Shown: positions 6,258 through 13,661 of the stretch, one piece after another
Numbering within the stretch: position 1 is the stretch's first letter
How the letters are laid out: the number at the start of each line of letters is the position of its first letter
Source: DATKDU01 sp035512595
Lineage (GTDB): Bacteria > Planctomycetota > Planctomycetia > Pirellulales > Pirellulaceae
Direction: 5' to 3'
Length of the DNA: 14,784 nt
NCBI GenBank assembly: GCA_035512595.1
Contig: DATKDU010000564.1
Coordinates: 1 to 14,784, forward strand
Translations under genes and position numbers: made by a program
Notes under the pieces: generated by a model
The model's input: only the letters and a program-made list of their open reading frames with translations
Database searches by the model: none
What the model was told of the DNA's origin: nothing

Positions 6258-7193
6258 ATGAATGACGAACTGACCCAATCCTTCGTGCTCGGCGCGTTTG
6301 CGCTAGCGATCATCCTGATCTGCAAATCGCTGTTGAACCTGGGCCTGGGCACCTACCGGGCGCGCGGCTGGACGCAGTGGGTGTTTGCCGCCGCCGGGTT
6401 AGCAGTCGCTGTCATTTTGGGAGCAGACGCGATCCGCGGCATTGACCCAAGCGGAAAGTCGTCGCTGGGGCCGATTCTGGCGGTGCCGATCTGCGGGCTG
6501 GCGCTATTGTCGCTGCCGCTGCACACCTGGAGCATGTCGCTCCGCTTGCCAGCGCGCGAACTAGTTTCGCGGCCAGCCCCCTGGTTGATGCTGGTGTGGA
6601 GCATCGCCGCCTGTGGCTGGTCGGGAGTTCGGTTCTACGAAATCGTCACCCCGACGACGAACGAGTTGACGAGCAGTCCGCGTCCGGAATTGGAGCTAGA
6701 GAGGCAAGCAACTGCCGTCTCGGATCGGGGCCGCCCCATTCCGCTATTTCGCATGCACGCGGTGGTTGCCGGCTGGCCGGCCGGCTTTCAGGCAACCACT
6801 CCCGCCCTGAAGCGAATGAAGCAGACGGTCATTTTCCGCGACGGACCCAGCGCCAGCGCCAACTGTCACGGCTGGGTCTTCGCCAGTGGATTGTACCTGA
6901 TCGACGGCAACGGCGTGGAAATCATTCTGGATGACAACGGGTACGAGCCGTGCAGCGATCCGCAGCCGGGAGACCTGATCGTCTATTGGTCGGGGCGGTT
7001 TGTGGCCCATACCGGGCTGGTGAGCGGCGTGCTGGCGGATGGGACGGTGCTCATCGAGAGCAAATGGAACCTCCAAGAGCGGTTTCTGCACCGTCCCGAG
7101 GATCAGCCCTATTCGCGGGAATTCACCTTCTACCGCACGTCCCGGGGCAATCACGAGGTTACGATCCGGGACGCTGGGGAAGGTTCCATGTAG
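6258..7193 (+). CDS. Membrane-anchored NlpC/P60-like putative cysteine peptidase
   Basis: The protein is 311 aa from ATG 6258 (MNDELTQSFVLGAF). The ribosome-binding site is poor, and the start rests on where hydrophobic protein-like sequence begins. Four membrane helices are likely near residues 8-29, 38-57, 70-92 and 108-128. The rest is a soluble domain of about 180 residues, probably extracytoplasmic. There, NCHGW carries Cys203, PQPGDLIVYW matches the NlpC/P60-type PGDL strand, AHTGLV carries His251, and ESKWN offers Glu267/Asn271 as the third polar residue. Cys-PGDL-His order and spacing fit an NlpC/P60 or CHAP-like papain fold, whose members cleave peptidoglycan peptides or amides. The exact family and substrate are unknown to me. 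Its 3' end overlaps the convergent gene by 35 bp. Confidence 0.7.
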   Translation: MNDELTQSFVLGAFALAIILICKSLLNLGLGTYRARGWTQWVFAAAGLAVAVILGADAIRGIDPSGKSSLGPILAVPICGLALLSLPLHTWSMSLRLPARELVSRPAPWLMLVWSIAACGWSGVRFYEIVTPTTNELTSSPRPELELERQATAVSDRGRPIPLFRMHAVVAGWPAGFQATTPALKRMKQTVIFRDGPSASANCHGWVFASGLYLIDGNGVEIILDDNGYEPCSDPQPGDLIVYWSGRFVAHTGLVSGVLADGTVLIESKWNLQERFLHRPEDQPYSREFTFYRTSRGNHEVTIRDAGEGSM

Positions 7194-7578
7194 CCGCGGC
7201 CATCGTCGCGGCGACAATGCCGAGCACGATCGGCATGGCGGCGATCATTCCGCGGAAGTCTTGCGACCAGGTGAGCGCAAAAGTGTGGCCGCCCACGCGG
7301 AGTTGCTTTGACCACCGCGGCTTCTCGAGCCGCTGGCCGATGGCGACGGCCCGATAGACCGGCTCGTCCACCTGGATTGCCGGCTGGGATCCGAGCCTGA
7401 TCCAGAAGACGTCGTCCAGGCCGGCGTGTTTTTCACGCCCCATCGCCGTTGAGGAGATCACTCCGTCCAGCGCGATCGGGATCGTAGATCGGGCCGCAGT
7501 GAACCAGAGATTTGCCGCGGCGAGCATCAAGCCGACGAGATACAGCAAGACGGCGGTGATGACTTTAGGCGAACGCAA
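7159..7578 (-). CDS. Small membrane protein, last gene of the 9822-7159 unit
   Basis: The protein is 139 aa. I chose TTG 7578 because GGAGG sits 5 nt upstream. This places the start 14 nt inside the preceding gene; an upstream TTG at 7614 is possible but has no such site. One helix near residues 6-27 and another near 109-130 enclose a loop of about 80 residues (GLDDVFWIRLGSQPAIQVDE and following), likely outside the membrane. No family is recognised. It is translationally overlapped with the preceding membrane-protein gene and converges on the NlpC/P60-like gene with a 35-bp overlap. Confidence 0.65.
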   Translation of the reverse strand: MRSPKVITAVLLYLVGLMLAAANLWFTAARSTIPIALDGVISSTAMGREKHAGLDDVFWIRLGSQPAIQVDEPVYRAVAIGQRLEKPRWSKQLRVGGHTFALTWSQDFRGMIAAMPIVLGIVAATMAAATWNLPQRPGS

Positions 7579-8005
7579 AGCAGCCTCCCGCGCCGAGAAA
7601 AGCGATGGCGGCAATCAGGCCGAAATGAAAATGGCGCTGCGGCGGTTTCTGCGGGCCGACATACGCCAAGGCCGCTGCTGCCGCGAGGACGGCCCCCAGG
7701 CTCTGGTTGCAGAAATCGACCTCGTCGAACTTCGCCAAGCGAAAGATGGTCGCTTCGGTGATCGCACCCAGGCCGATGCAAAGAATACACAACGGGACGA
7801 GGCTCCAGGTGCTCAGCGAGCCAAATCGCTCCGCGGGCAGCACGCGCAGAGCGAACATAGTCAGCCCGAGAGTCCCGCCGTAGCCGGCCAGGAAGTGCCC
7901 CGTGTAATCGTGCCGGTGGCCGAGAAACAGCTTGAAGACCACGCCGGCGAGCAGTGCGGGAAGCGTGGCTACGAGCAGCCTGCGATCGAGCCACGTCGGG
8001 ATCAT
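7565..8005 (-). CDS. Multi-pass membrane protein, possibly VanZ-like
   Basis: The protein is 146 aa from ATG 8005, overlapping the stop of the 606-aa gene as ATGA. The longer frame to 8083 is not protein-like. Five membrane helices are likely near residues 10-27, 37-53, 66-82, 100-116 and 128-145. Conserved-looking polar motifs in or near the membrane are HDYTGHF (32-38) and FDEVDFCNQSLG (93-104). The latter resembles the D-x-x-D-x-x-x-N-x-x-G pattern of VanZ-like proteins, but I cannot claim that family. Coupling suggests it is made in fixed ratio with the secreted 606-aa protein. Confidence 0.7.
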   Translation of the reverse strand: MIPTWLDRRLLVATLPALLAGVVFKLFLGHRHDYTGHFLAGYGGTLGLTMFALRVLPAERFGSLSTWSLVPLCILCIGLGAITEATIFRLAKFDEVDFCNQSLGAVLAAAAALAYVGPQKPPQRHFHFGLIAAIAFLGAGGCFAFA

Positions 8006-9822
8006 GGGAGCACGAGCAGCGGCTGGGCCAGCGTGGGCGGATGGGCGAACCGCTTCCATTTGATCGTTAGTTCGCCGCCGCAACCGGGACCGAGCGTGAC
8101 GAGCGCTGTTGGGCCGCCGATCGTGGTCTCTTGGGAACCGACGGCGATCGACTCGATCCGGTGCTCGCCATAAGCGCCGGCCTGCACGATCAGTGTCCGC
8201 GGCTGGAGCTGATCGATGTTGACGAGGGTCACTTTCACTTCGTCAGACGACAAGTGCGTGACGAGTGCCGCCGTATCCGCCGGCAGCCCGGCCCGCCGCT
8301 CGTGCGGATCGAAATAGCGGAGTGCGGCCGAGAGCACATTCCCGCTGCGGCCGGGGGAAATCGCTCCCATCGCCAACTCCAAGAGCGCGTCCGCACTCGC
8401 CGGGCTGTACGGCAGCGGATCGTCCGCCAGCCGCGTATCCGGCGTCGTTGGATCGTCGCGCATCGCCAGGACCCGGCTGCGGAGATGGGACAGATCGCGG
8501 CGGAGGGCCGTTTCGGGATAGGCAGGCTGCCTGCCGGCGAGGAACTCAAGCCAGCCGTTATTTCCAACCCGCTTTCGATCGGCGTCACGGAGCGACAGGC
8601 GATACAGCTCCAGCGCATGCTCGGCATACGGCTCGCTCGTCCAGGCATACCAGCCGTCGTCGCCGTGCATCCGCGGGTACATCATGCGGCCGTTGATTTC
8701 GCGGGCGTTTGCATTGACCGCATCCATTTGCTTGCGCCACACCTGCAAGTAGCGATCGTCCCCGGTGAGCAGGTAGGCGTTCATGAAGCCGTAGAAGCCG
8801 GACATCGTGCGGTTGCGGTGTACGAGCTTGCCGTCCTGCGGCTGGACGACGGTGAAGCCCCAGCCGTAAACGCCGCCGTACCATTTGCCGCCGGCCGCAC
8901 TGCCGATTTGGCCGTCGAGGCCGACGTTGGAGGGGAGAATGCCGCCGTTGGCGGCGGCCCGCTGGGCCCAGGCATCGACGTACTCCAGGAGCCACGCTTT
9001 GTACTTCGGCTCGTGCGTCAAGGCGAAGGCGTTGAAAGCCAGGCTCGTCGCCTGCAAGTTCTGCGGATGGTCGCCGACGATGTCGTTGTAGTCTTTGAAG
9101 TGAGCCAGCATCTCCTCATAGTTCCGCTCGCCGTGCCGCAGGAGGAAGCGGTTCTCGACTTCGATCGGATCGCCGGCCCAGTCGAGCGCCGTCGCCTTTC
9201 GCAGGAGCGGCCCGCGGCTGCCGTTGAACATGCTGCGGATGATCTTGTGCTGGGGATCGTAGTTGGGGGCTCCCGGATCTTCGTTCATGTAAAAGCCGGC
9301 GTAGCGGCGGACACGCTTGCGAAATTCGCCGTCGCCCGGGTTGTTGAGCCCCATGACGTTGAAGACCGTCAGCCCTTCGCCGTTGTGGAGCCAGTCGAAC
9401 ATCACCGGAAACTCTTTGTAGTACATGCCGTCTTTGGCGAACGGCACCTCGATTGTCTTGGCGGCCGTGAATTGCCGCAGGTGCCCTTCCCACGCTTTCT
9501 CGTAGAGCTTTTGCACATCGGAGTGTGCGCCGAGGGCGGCCAACAGCGGCCAGTCGAGGCAGTTTTCGATGGCGTCATCGGGTCCGTCGTCGCCCCCCCA
9601 GCGCTCGACGCAGCGAAGGTATCCGCGCTCGTCGAAGTATTTGGCGTAGAACTCGCGGCAGGCGGCCGTATTGGCGTCCAGTAATTCCCGCTCGAGCAGA
9701 GCCCAGTTCGGCGGCGACATCGGCGTGTCAAGGACAATTGTCGGCTCGGATGCCGAAATTTCGCCGGCGCCGAAGAGGACCATGCCGGCGACGACGGTTG
9801 CCAGGAAGGAGGGGCGCGTCAT
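8002..9822 (-). CDS. Secreted ~606-aa protein, likely helical-toroid enzyme of unknown activity
   Basis: ATG 9822 is chosen over GTG 9834: GAGG lies 6 nt before the ATG, and the GTG overlaps that site. A signal peptide (TRPSFLATVVAGMVLFGAG, cut near residue 24) shows export. Residues about 40-430 are rich in aromatic/helical segments with Trp, Asp and Gly turns, such as FDWLHNGEG, NYEEMLAHFKDYNDIVGDHPQ, GKWYGGVYGWGF, RTMSGFYGFMNAYLLTGD and DDGWYAWTSEPYAEHALELY. This spacing recalls alpha/alpha-toroid glycoside hydrolases and polysaccharide lyases. Residues about 480-606 look like a C-terminal beta domain (EVKVTLVNIDQLQPRTLIVQ and following). I cannot assign a GH or PL family. It heads a three-gene overlapping unit with two membrane proteins. 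The long antisense frame across it is a GC-rich shadow. Confidence 0.85.
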   Translation of the reverse strand: MTRPSFLATVVAGMVLFGAGEISASEPTIVLDTPMSPPNWALLERELLDANTAACREFYAKYFDERGYLRCVERWGGDDGPDDAIENCLDWPLLAALGAHSDVQKLYEKAWEGHLRQFTAAKTIEVPFAKDGMYYKEFPVMFDWLHNGEGLTVFNVMGLNNPGDGEFRKRVRRYAGFYMNEDPGAPNYDPQHKIIRSMFNGSRGPLLRKATALDWAGDPIEVENRFLLRHGERNYEEMLAHFKDYNDIVGDHPQNLQATSLAFNAFALTHEPKYKAWLLEYVDAWAQRAAANGGILPSNVGLDGQIGSAAGGKWYGGVYGWGFTVVQPQDGKLVHRNRTMSGFYGFMNAYLLTGDDRYLQVWRKQMDAVNANAREINGRMMYPRMHGDDGWYAWTSEPYAEHALELYRLSLRDADRKRVGNNGWLEFLAGRQPAYPETALRRDLSHLRSRVLAMRDDPTTPDTRLADDPLPYSPASADALLELAMGAISPGRSGNVLSAALRYFDPHERRAGLPADTAALVTHLSSDEVKVTLVNIDQLQPRTLIVQAGAYGEHRIESIAVGSQETTIGGPTALVTLGPGCGGELTIKWKRFAHPPTLAQPLLVLP

Positions 9823-9952
9823 GAGGTGCCTCACGTTGTCAGGGAGGTATCGTCAGGCACCAGGATACGTGCTGCCAGAGCGGAATCAACCAGCCGCCGC
9901 CTGGCGATCGAAATCGGCTGCCCTACTCTCGCAAGTTGGGGGGCGTCCGGTA

Positions 9953-10040
9953 TGTTTTGTATTTGGTGTTTCGTGTTTCGTGTTTGCTGGCTTGAGTCAC
10001 TCGGACAAAACACCAAATACAAAACACCAAATACAAAACA
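9953..10040. repeat. Inverted repeat array with 14-bp period
   Basis: The 19-mer TGTTTTGTATTTGGTGTTT (9953-9971) has its exact reverse complement at 10008-10026 and again at 10022-10040, because the right side is a tandem of the 14-mer ACAAAACACCAAAT. The left side continues as TCGTGTTTCGTGTTT. It is AT-rich in a GC-rich setting and lies between divergent genes (starts at 9822 and 10059), ending 18 nt before the pgi start. A folded leader RNA for pgi, or a mobile intergenic repeat, are both possible. Confidence 0.75.
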
Positions 10041-10058
10041 CCAAACCACTGCCCCGCC

Positions 10059-11492
10059 ATGCCCAACACCGCCGGCCGCTCCTTGATCTCCTTCGACCCT
10101 GCGGGCGCAATTCATCCGCAGCACGGGCTATCGCCCGGCGATCTGGCGGCACTTGCTCCGTCGCTGGAGCAGGCCCGCCACGAAGTCCTCGCCGAAGACG
10201 CTCGGCTTTATCGCGACAAGACTGCGCCGGCCGCGAAACAGCCCCTCGACCACGCCTTCTTCGAACTGCCCGAGCGGCTGCTGGCGGAATATCAAAGAGA
10301 CCGCAGCACCAGCGAACTGGGGCGAATTCTGGCGACGGCAGAACGTCTCAAAGGGGTCGTGGACAAGGTCGTCGTGCTCGGCATCGGCGGGTCGTACATG
10401 GGGGCCAAGGCGCTGCTCGAAGCGTGCTGCCAGCCGTATTACAACGAGTTGTCGCGGGCCGACCGCGGCGGCAGTCCCCGCATCTACTTCGAGGGGAACA
10501 ATATCGACAACGATGCGTCGCAGGGGCTGCTTCACCTGCTGGGGCGCGGCAAGGCCGATTCGCTCGACAAGCGGTGGGCGATCGTGGTCATCAGCAAGAG
10601 CGGCGAGACTCTCGAAACGGCCGTTGCCTTCCGGCAATTCACTGCCGCCCTCCGCGAAAGCTGCGCTAGCGACGCCAAGCAGCTTGCCCAACTCATCGTT
10701 CCGGTTACTGGCACCAGCGGCCGGCTGGCGGAGCTGGCCGAAGCGCTAGGCTGCTCGCCGAGCGACACGTTTCCGGTTCCTGACGGCGTCGGCGGCCGCT
10801 TCTCGGTCTTGTCGGCCGTCGGTCTCGTGCCCGCGGCACTCATGGGGCTGGATTGTGTAAGGCTGCTGGAAGGGGCGGCGGCGATGAACGAACATTTCCG
10901 CACCGCAGCGCCGGCGGACAATGTCGTTCTCCAGTACGTCGGCACTGCGCATCTGCTGGAGACGCGCCGCGGTGCGACGATCCGCGTTCTGTCGGTCTGG
11001 GCCAAGGGGCTGGAGTATGCCGGGCTGTGGTACGATCAATTGTTGGCGGAGAGCCTTGGCAAGCAGGAGCTCGGCGCGACGCCGCTGACGACGGTCAACA
11101 CCCGCGATTTGCACTCGCGCGCCCAGCAGCATCAGGAAGGACGGCGCGACAAGCTGTTCACCAACGTCATCGTCGATCGCTGGCGGTTCGATCCGCTGGC
11201 AGTTGGAAAAAGCGACCGCGACGAGGATCGGCTCAACGACATTGCGGCCAGGACGCTGCCGGAGCTGATGAGTGCCGCCATTCAGGGAACCAACGAAGCC
11301 TACCGCGAAGACGGCCGTCCAACGGCGGATTTGCACTTGCCCGCCTGCGACGAATGGTCGCTGGGACAGTTTTTCCAGATGTTGATGCTGGCCACGGTGG
11401 TGGAAGGACGGCTGCTGGGGATCAATCCGTACGGTCAGCCGGGAGTGCAGAAATATAAAGAGAACATGAAAAGAATCTTGGGGAGGAAGTGA
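10059..11492 (+). CDS. pgi: Glucose-6-phosphate isomerase
   Basis: The protein is 477 aa, the short bacterial form, from ATG 10059; no clear Shine-Dalgarno is visible. The enzyme interconverts glucose-6-phosphate and fructose-6-phosphate in glycolysis/gluconeogenesis in the cytoplasm. Visible features are VVVLGIGGSYMGAKALLEA (about 105-122), the first SIS-domain phosphate-site motif; VVISKSGETLET (176-187); and DGVGGRFSVLSAVG (242-255), matching PGI signature 1. Near the C-terminus GINPYGQPGVQKYK (454-467) matches signature 2 except for Gly459, where Asp/Asn/Thr/His is usual. No interruption is seen. Neighbours are not glycolytic, so it looks monocistronic. The upstream AT-rich repeat may form part of its leader. 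Confidence 0.96.
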   Translation: MPNTAGRSLISFDPAGAIHPQHGLSPGDLAALAPSLEQARHEVLAEDARLYRDKTAPAAKQPLDHAFFELPERLLAEYQRDRSTSELGRILATAERLKGVVDKVVVLGIGGSYMGAKALLEACCQPYYNELSRADRGGSPRIYFEGNNIDNDASQGLLHLLGRGKADSLDKRWAIVVISKSGETLETAVAFRQFTAALRESCASDAKQLAQLIVPVTGTSGRLAELAEALGCSPSDTFPVPDGVGGRFSVLSAVGLVPAALMGLDCVRLLEGAAAMNEHFRTAAPADNVVLQYVGTAHLLETRRGATIRVLSVWAKGLEYAGLWYDQLLAESLGKQELGATPLTTVNTRDLHSRAQQHQEGRRDKLFTNVIVDRWRFDPLAVGKSDRDEDRLNDIAARTLPELMSAAIQGTNEAYREDGRPTADLHLPACDEWSLGQFFQMLMLATVVEGRLLGINPYGQPGVQKYKENMKRILGRK

Positions 11493-11503
11493 CCTGTGGT
11501 GGG

Positions 11504-11556
11504 GCAAAATCCGAAATGCGAAACTCGAAATCCGAAACAAGCACGAATGCGAAACG
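11504..11556. repeat. Degenerate CGAAA-rich repeat
   Basis: Just after pgi, the units AATCCGAAA, TGCGAAACTCGAAATCCGAAA and CACGAATGCGAAACG form imperfect copies of a (T)CCGAAA(T) motif. It has no open frame. It immediately precedes the 173-bp palindrome. Confidence 0.5.
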
Positions 11557-11558
11557 CA

Positions 11559-11731
11559 CCACCGACCCTGGTCGGTGGCAAAATGACTGAACGGCTAGTA
11601 AACGGCACCGCGAAAAACGCCCCCTCCTTTCCCCTGCCGCCGCGAAGCGGCGGCAGGGGAAAGGAGGGGGAAAATTGAAGGCGCTTCGCTGCTGGCCTTT
11701 CAATCTTATTACCACCGACCAGGGTCGGTGG
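11559..11731. repeat. 173-bp nested palindromic element (MITE-like)
   Basis: The ends are 20-mers CCACCGACCCTGGTCGGTGG (11559-11578) and its exact reverse complement (11712-11731), each itself a 9-bp-stem palindrome. In the centre, 24 bp (11620-11643) pair perfectly with 11647-11670 around a GAA loop. The two spacers are both exactly 41 nt, and their outer 22 positions still match 15 of 22 when folded. The whole unit is therefore one giant hairpin centred on 11645, with both edges sharp. There is no transposase inside. It resembles a miniature inverted-repeat element or a strong bidirectional transcription barrier between pgi and the hydrolase gene. Confidence 0.85.
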
Positions 11732-11779
11732 AGATTGACCTTGGAACGACTGTATTTCCGCGCTTGTGGAGACCTGACC

Positions 11780-12469
11780 ATGTCTTGTCAACTCACGTGG
11801 CTCGGCCATGCCACCTGGAAGCTGACGACGGGGGAGCACACGATCCTCGTCGATCCGTTTTTGGACGATAACCCGGCCGCGCCGGCGGCGGCCAGGAACG
11901 TCGATGCGACGCACATTCTCGTGTCGCACGGCCACTTCGATCACATCGCCGATGCGGCCGAGATTGCCAACCGCTGTTCCGCGACCGTGATCGCCAACTA
12001 CGAGATCACCACCTGGCTGACGAAGAAACATGTCGTGCAGAACACGATCGGCATGAACCTCGGCGGCAGCGTGGACGTACCCTTTGGACGGGTGAAGATG
12101 ACGCTGGCTTTTCACAGCTCGCAGCTTCCGGACGGCGCCTACGGCGGCAATCCGGGGGGCTTTTTGCTGACGCTCAAGGAGGGTTTCAAGATCTACTTCG
12201 CCTGCGACACGGCCCTGTTTGGCGATATGGAGCTGATCGGCAATGGCGGGCTCGACGTGGCGGTGCTGCCGATCGGCGATCTGTTCACGATGGGGCCGGA
12301 GGATGCGGTGGAAGCGACGCGGCTCCTTGCACCGCGGGTCGTCATCCCGTCGCACTTTGGCACCTGGCCGCCGATCGAGCAGGATGCCTCGATCTGGGCG
12401 GAGCAAATTCGCGAGCAGACGGGAGCGAAACCGGTGGTGCTGAAACCGGGGGAGACGTATGACGTGTAG
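11780..12469 (+). CDS. UPF0173-type metal-dependent hydrolase (metallo-beta-lactamase fold)
   Basis: The protein is 229 aa, the usual length for UPF0173, from ATG 11780 with TGGAG 8 nt upstream. The frame is open further upstream, but that DNA is the palindromic element. Motifs in order are WLGHAT (7-12), VDPF (24-27), the metal motif SHGHFDH (49-55), His112 in FHSS, Asp143 in ACDT and His192 in IPSHFGTWP. Together these are the full di-metal ligand set of the fold. No signal peptide, so cytoplasmic. The physiological substrate of the family is unsettled. It ends just before the heptamer array. Confidence 0.9.
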   Translation: MSCQLTWLGHATWKLTTGEHTILVDPFLDDNPAAPAAARNVDATHILVSHGHFDHIADAAEIANRCSATVIANYEITTWLTKKHVVQNTIGMNLGGSVDVPFGRVKMTLAFHSSQLPDGAYGGNPGGFLLTLKEGFKIYFACDTALFGDMELIGNGGLDVAVLPIGDLFTMGPEDAVEATRLLAPRVVIPSHFGTWPPIEQDASIWAEQIREQTGAKPVVLKPGETYDV

Positions 12470-12473
12470 GGAC

Positions 12474-12543
12474 TGCAGAGTGCAGAATGCAGAGTGCAGA
12501 ATGCAGAGTGCAGAGTGCAGAGTGCAGAGTGCAGAGTGCAGAA
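12474..12543. repeat. Tandem heptamer array TGCAGAR x10
   Basis: Ten head-to-tail copies of TGCAGAG or TGCAGAA start 4 nt after the hydrolase stop codon. Units 2, 4 and 10 end in A, the others in G. A 7-nt unit is not a multiple of three, so all frames read through it. Such arrays vary in copy number by slippage. Confidence 0.9.
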
Positions 12544-12575
12544 TTGTCGGAGAGGCGAAGTTTGCTGTTTTTGGA

Positions 12576-12663
12576 CACAGAGGCACAAAGGCACGGAGGC
12601 ACCGAGCAGCAAGTTTTTTTTGAGCCTTTCTGCTCTGTGCCTCTGTGACTCTATGCCTCTGTG
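12576..12663. repeat. 35-bp imperfect hairpin with internal T-run
   Basis: Left arm 12576-12610 (CACAGAGGCACAAAGGCACG and following) pairs with right arm 12629-12663 over 35 positions with a few mismatches. The loop (12611-12628) contains TTTTTTTT. Each arm is itself made of CACAGAGGCAC-like tandem units. It could terminate transcription from the hydrolase gene or form a leader structure 70 nt ahead of the next gene. Confidence 0.75.
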
Positions 12664-12733
12664 CGGAAACAAACGGCTACTCGATCCCGAAAGCGATGGA
12701 CCTGCAAGTCCCGCTCATGAGAGGAAGATCAAC

Positions 12734-13603
12734 ATGCCGCTGACGAACCAATTTCTCGTTGCCGTGGTTGTCGCCGGCATGTTTGCGGCGCAGGCGGCGG
12801 GGCAAATGCCGCTCGCCTGGAAGCTGAAGGCCGGAGAGAAGTTCGATCTACACGTCGAGCAGCAGACGGCATCGACGGTGAGTGTGGTGAACAAGACCAC
12901 GAAGACCTCGATCGAGATGACGCTTGACAGTCACTGGACCGTGGAGAGCGTGGAGGACGGAACCGCCAAGATTCGGCAGACCGTCCGCCGCGTGCAGATG
13001 AAGGTGCAAGCGGCCGACACAGCCCCGCTCGCTTATGACACGGCGTCGCCGGGACAGCCGAGCGGGGCGGTGCGCGACCTGGCCAATGCCGTCGCCCCGC
13101 TCGTCGATCCCGAGTCGTCGATCGTGATGACAATGAACGAGCGTGGAGAAATACAGTCCGTAGAGTTGTCCCCCAAGCTGGCCGCGCTCCTGGACAGTGC
13201 CCAACCCGCTTCGCAGAGTCTCGACGCGCTGCTCAAGCAGCCGCTGGTGACGCTGCCGGCCAAGGCCGTTTCCGCCGGCGACACCTGGGAAGCGACTCGC
13301 GAGCTGGCCACACCCGCCGGCAAATTCACGCAGCAGACCGAGTACACGCTGGGGGAGCCCAAAGAGGCCGGCGGCACCACTGCCGACGCGATCACGTACT
13401 CGGCGACGCTGACACCCGTGGCGGCTGGTAAAGCGAAGATCAAAGAGCAGTCGCAAACGGGGACCGTCCTCTTCGACGGCCAGGCGGGGCGGTTTCTCTC
13501 CGGCGAGCAATCGCAGAAGCTCGTTACCGAGACCCCGTATCGCGAGGCGACGATCACGGTGGTGGTGGAGAGTCAGATCAAGCGGACGCTCACGGTCAGG
13601 TAG
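12734..13603 (+). CDS. Secreted hypothetical protein, DUF6263-like
   Basis: The protein is 289 aa from ATG 12734, with GAGGAAG just upstream (12721-12727). A long in-frame extension through the heptamer repeat is not protein-like. A signal peptide covers residues 1-23 (FLVAVVVAGMFAAQAAG), so it is exported. The mature part starts LAWKLKAGEKFDLHVEQQT and alternates strands in a beta-rich pattern, with MTLDSHWTVESVEDGTAKIRQTV, then DPESSIVMTMNERGEIQSVEL, PAKAVSAGDTWEATREL and a final TPYREATITVVVESQIK. The W-x-F/L-x-x-GEKF opening and the GDTWE motif resemble the planctomycete DUF6263 group; I cannot confirm it. Function is unknown. Its stop codon lies in the stem of the hairpin at 13600-13658. 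Confidence 0.75.
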   Translation: MPLTNQFLVAVVVAGMFAAQAAGQMPLAWKLKAGEKFDLHVEQQTASTVSVVNKTTKTSIEMTLDSHWTVESVEDGTAKIRQTVRRVQMKVQAADTAPLAYDTASPGQPSGAVRDLANAVAPLVDPESSIVMTMNERGEIQSVELSPKLAALLDSAQPASQSLDALLKQPLVTLPAKAVSAGDTWEATRELATPAGKFTQQTEYTLGEPKEAGGTTADAITYSATLTPVAAGKAKIKEQSQTGTVLFDGQAGRFLSGEQSQKLVTETPYREATITVVVESQIKRTLTVR

Positions 13604-13658
13604 TAGGCACACTCCGTGTGCCGTTCCTGGGAGACGGCACACGGAGTGTGCCTACTAC
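13600..13658. terminator. 25-bp perfect hairpin between convergent genes
   Basis: Positions 13600-13624 pair without mismatch with 13634-13658 around a 9-nt loop. The stem contains the TAG stop (13601-13603) of the rightward gene and ends 4 nt before the stop of the leftward ABC gene at 13662. There is no T-run. Position suggests a bidirectional terminator or 3'-end stabiliser, though the GGCACACGGAGTGTGCC core may belong to a dispersed palindrome family. Confidence 0.65.
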
Positions 13659-13661
13659 GGT

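Noticed and set aside
8131..9684. Long 517-aa plus-strand open frame
   Set aside because: It is antisense to the well-supported secreted 606-aa gene; in GC-rich DNA such mirror frames are common, and its translation has no coherent domain.
12474..12543. CRISPR-like array
   Set aside because: The units are 7 nt with no spacers; it is a simple tandem repeat.
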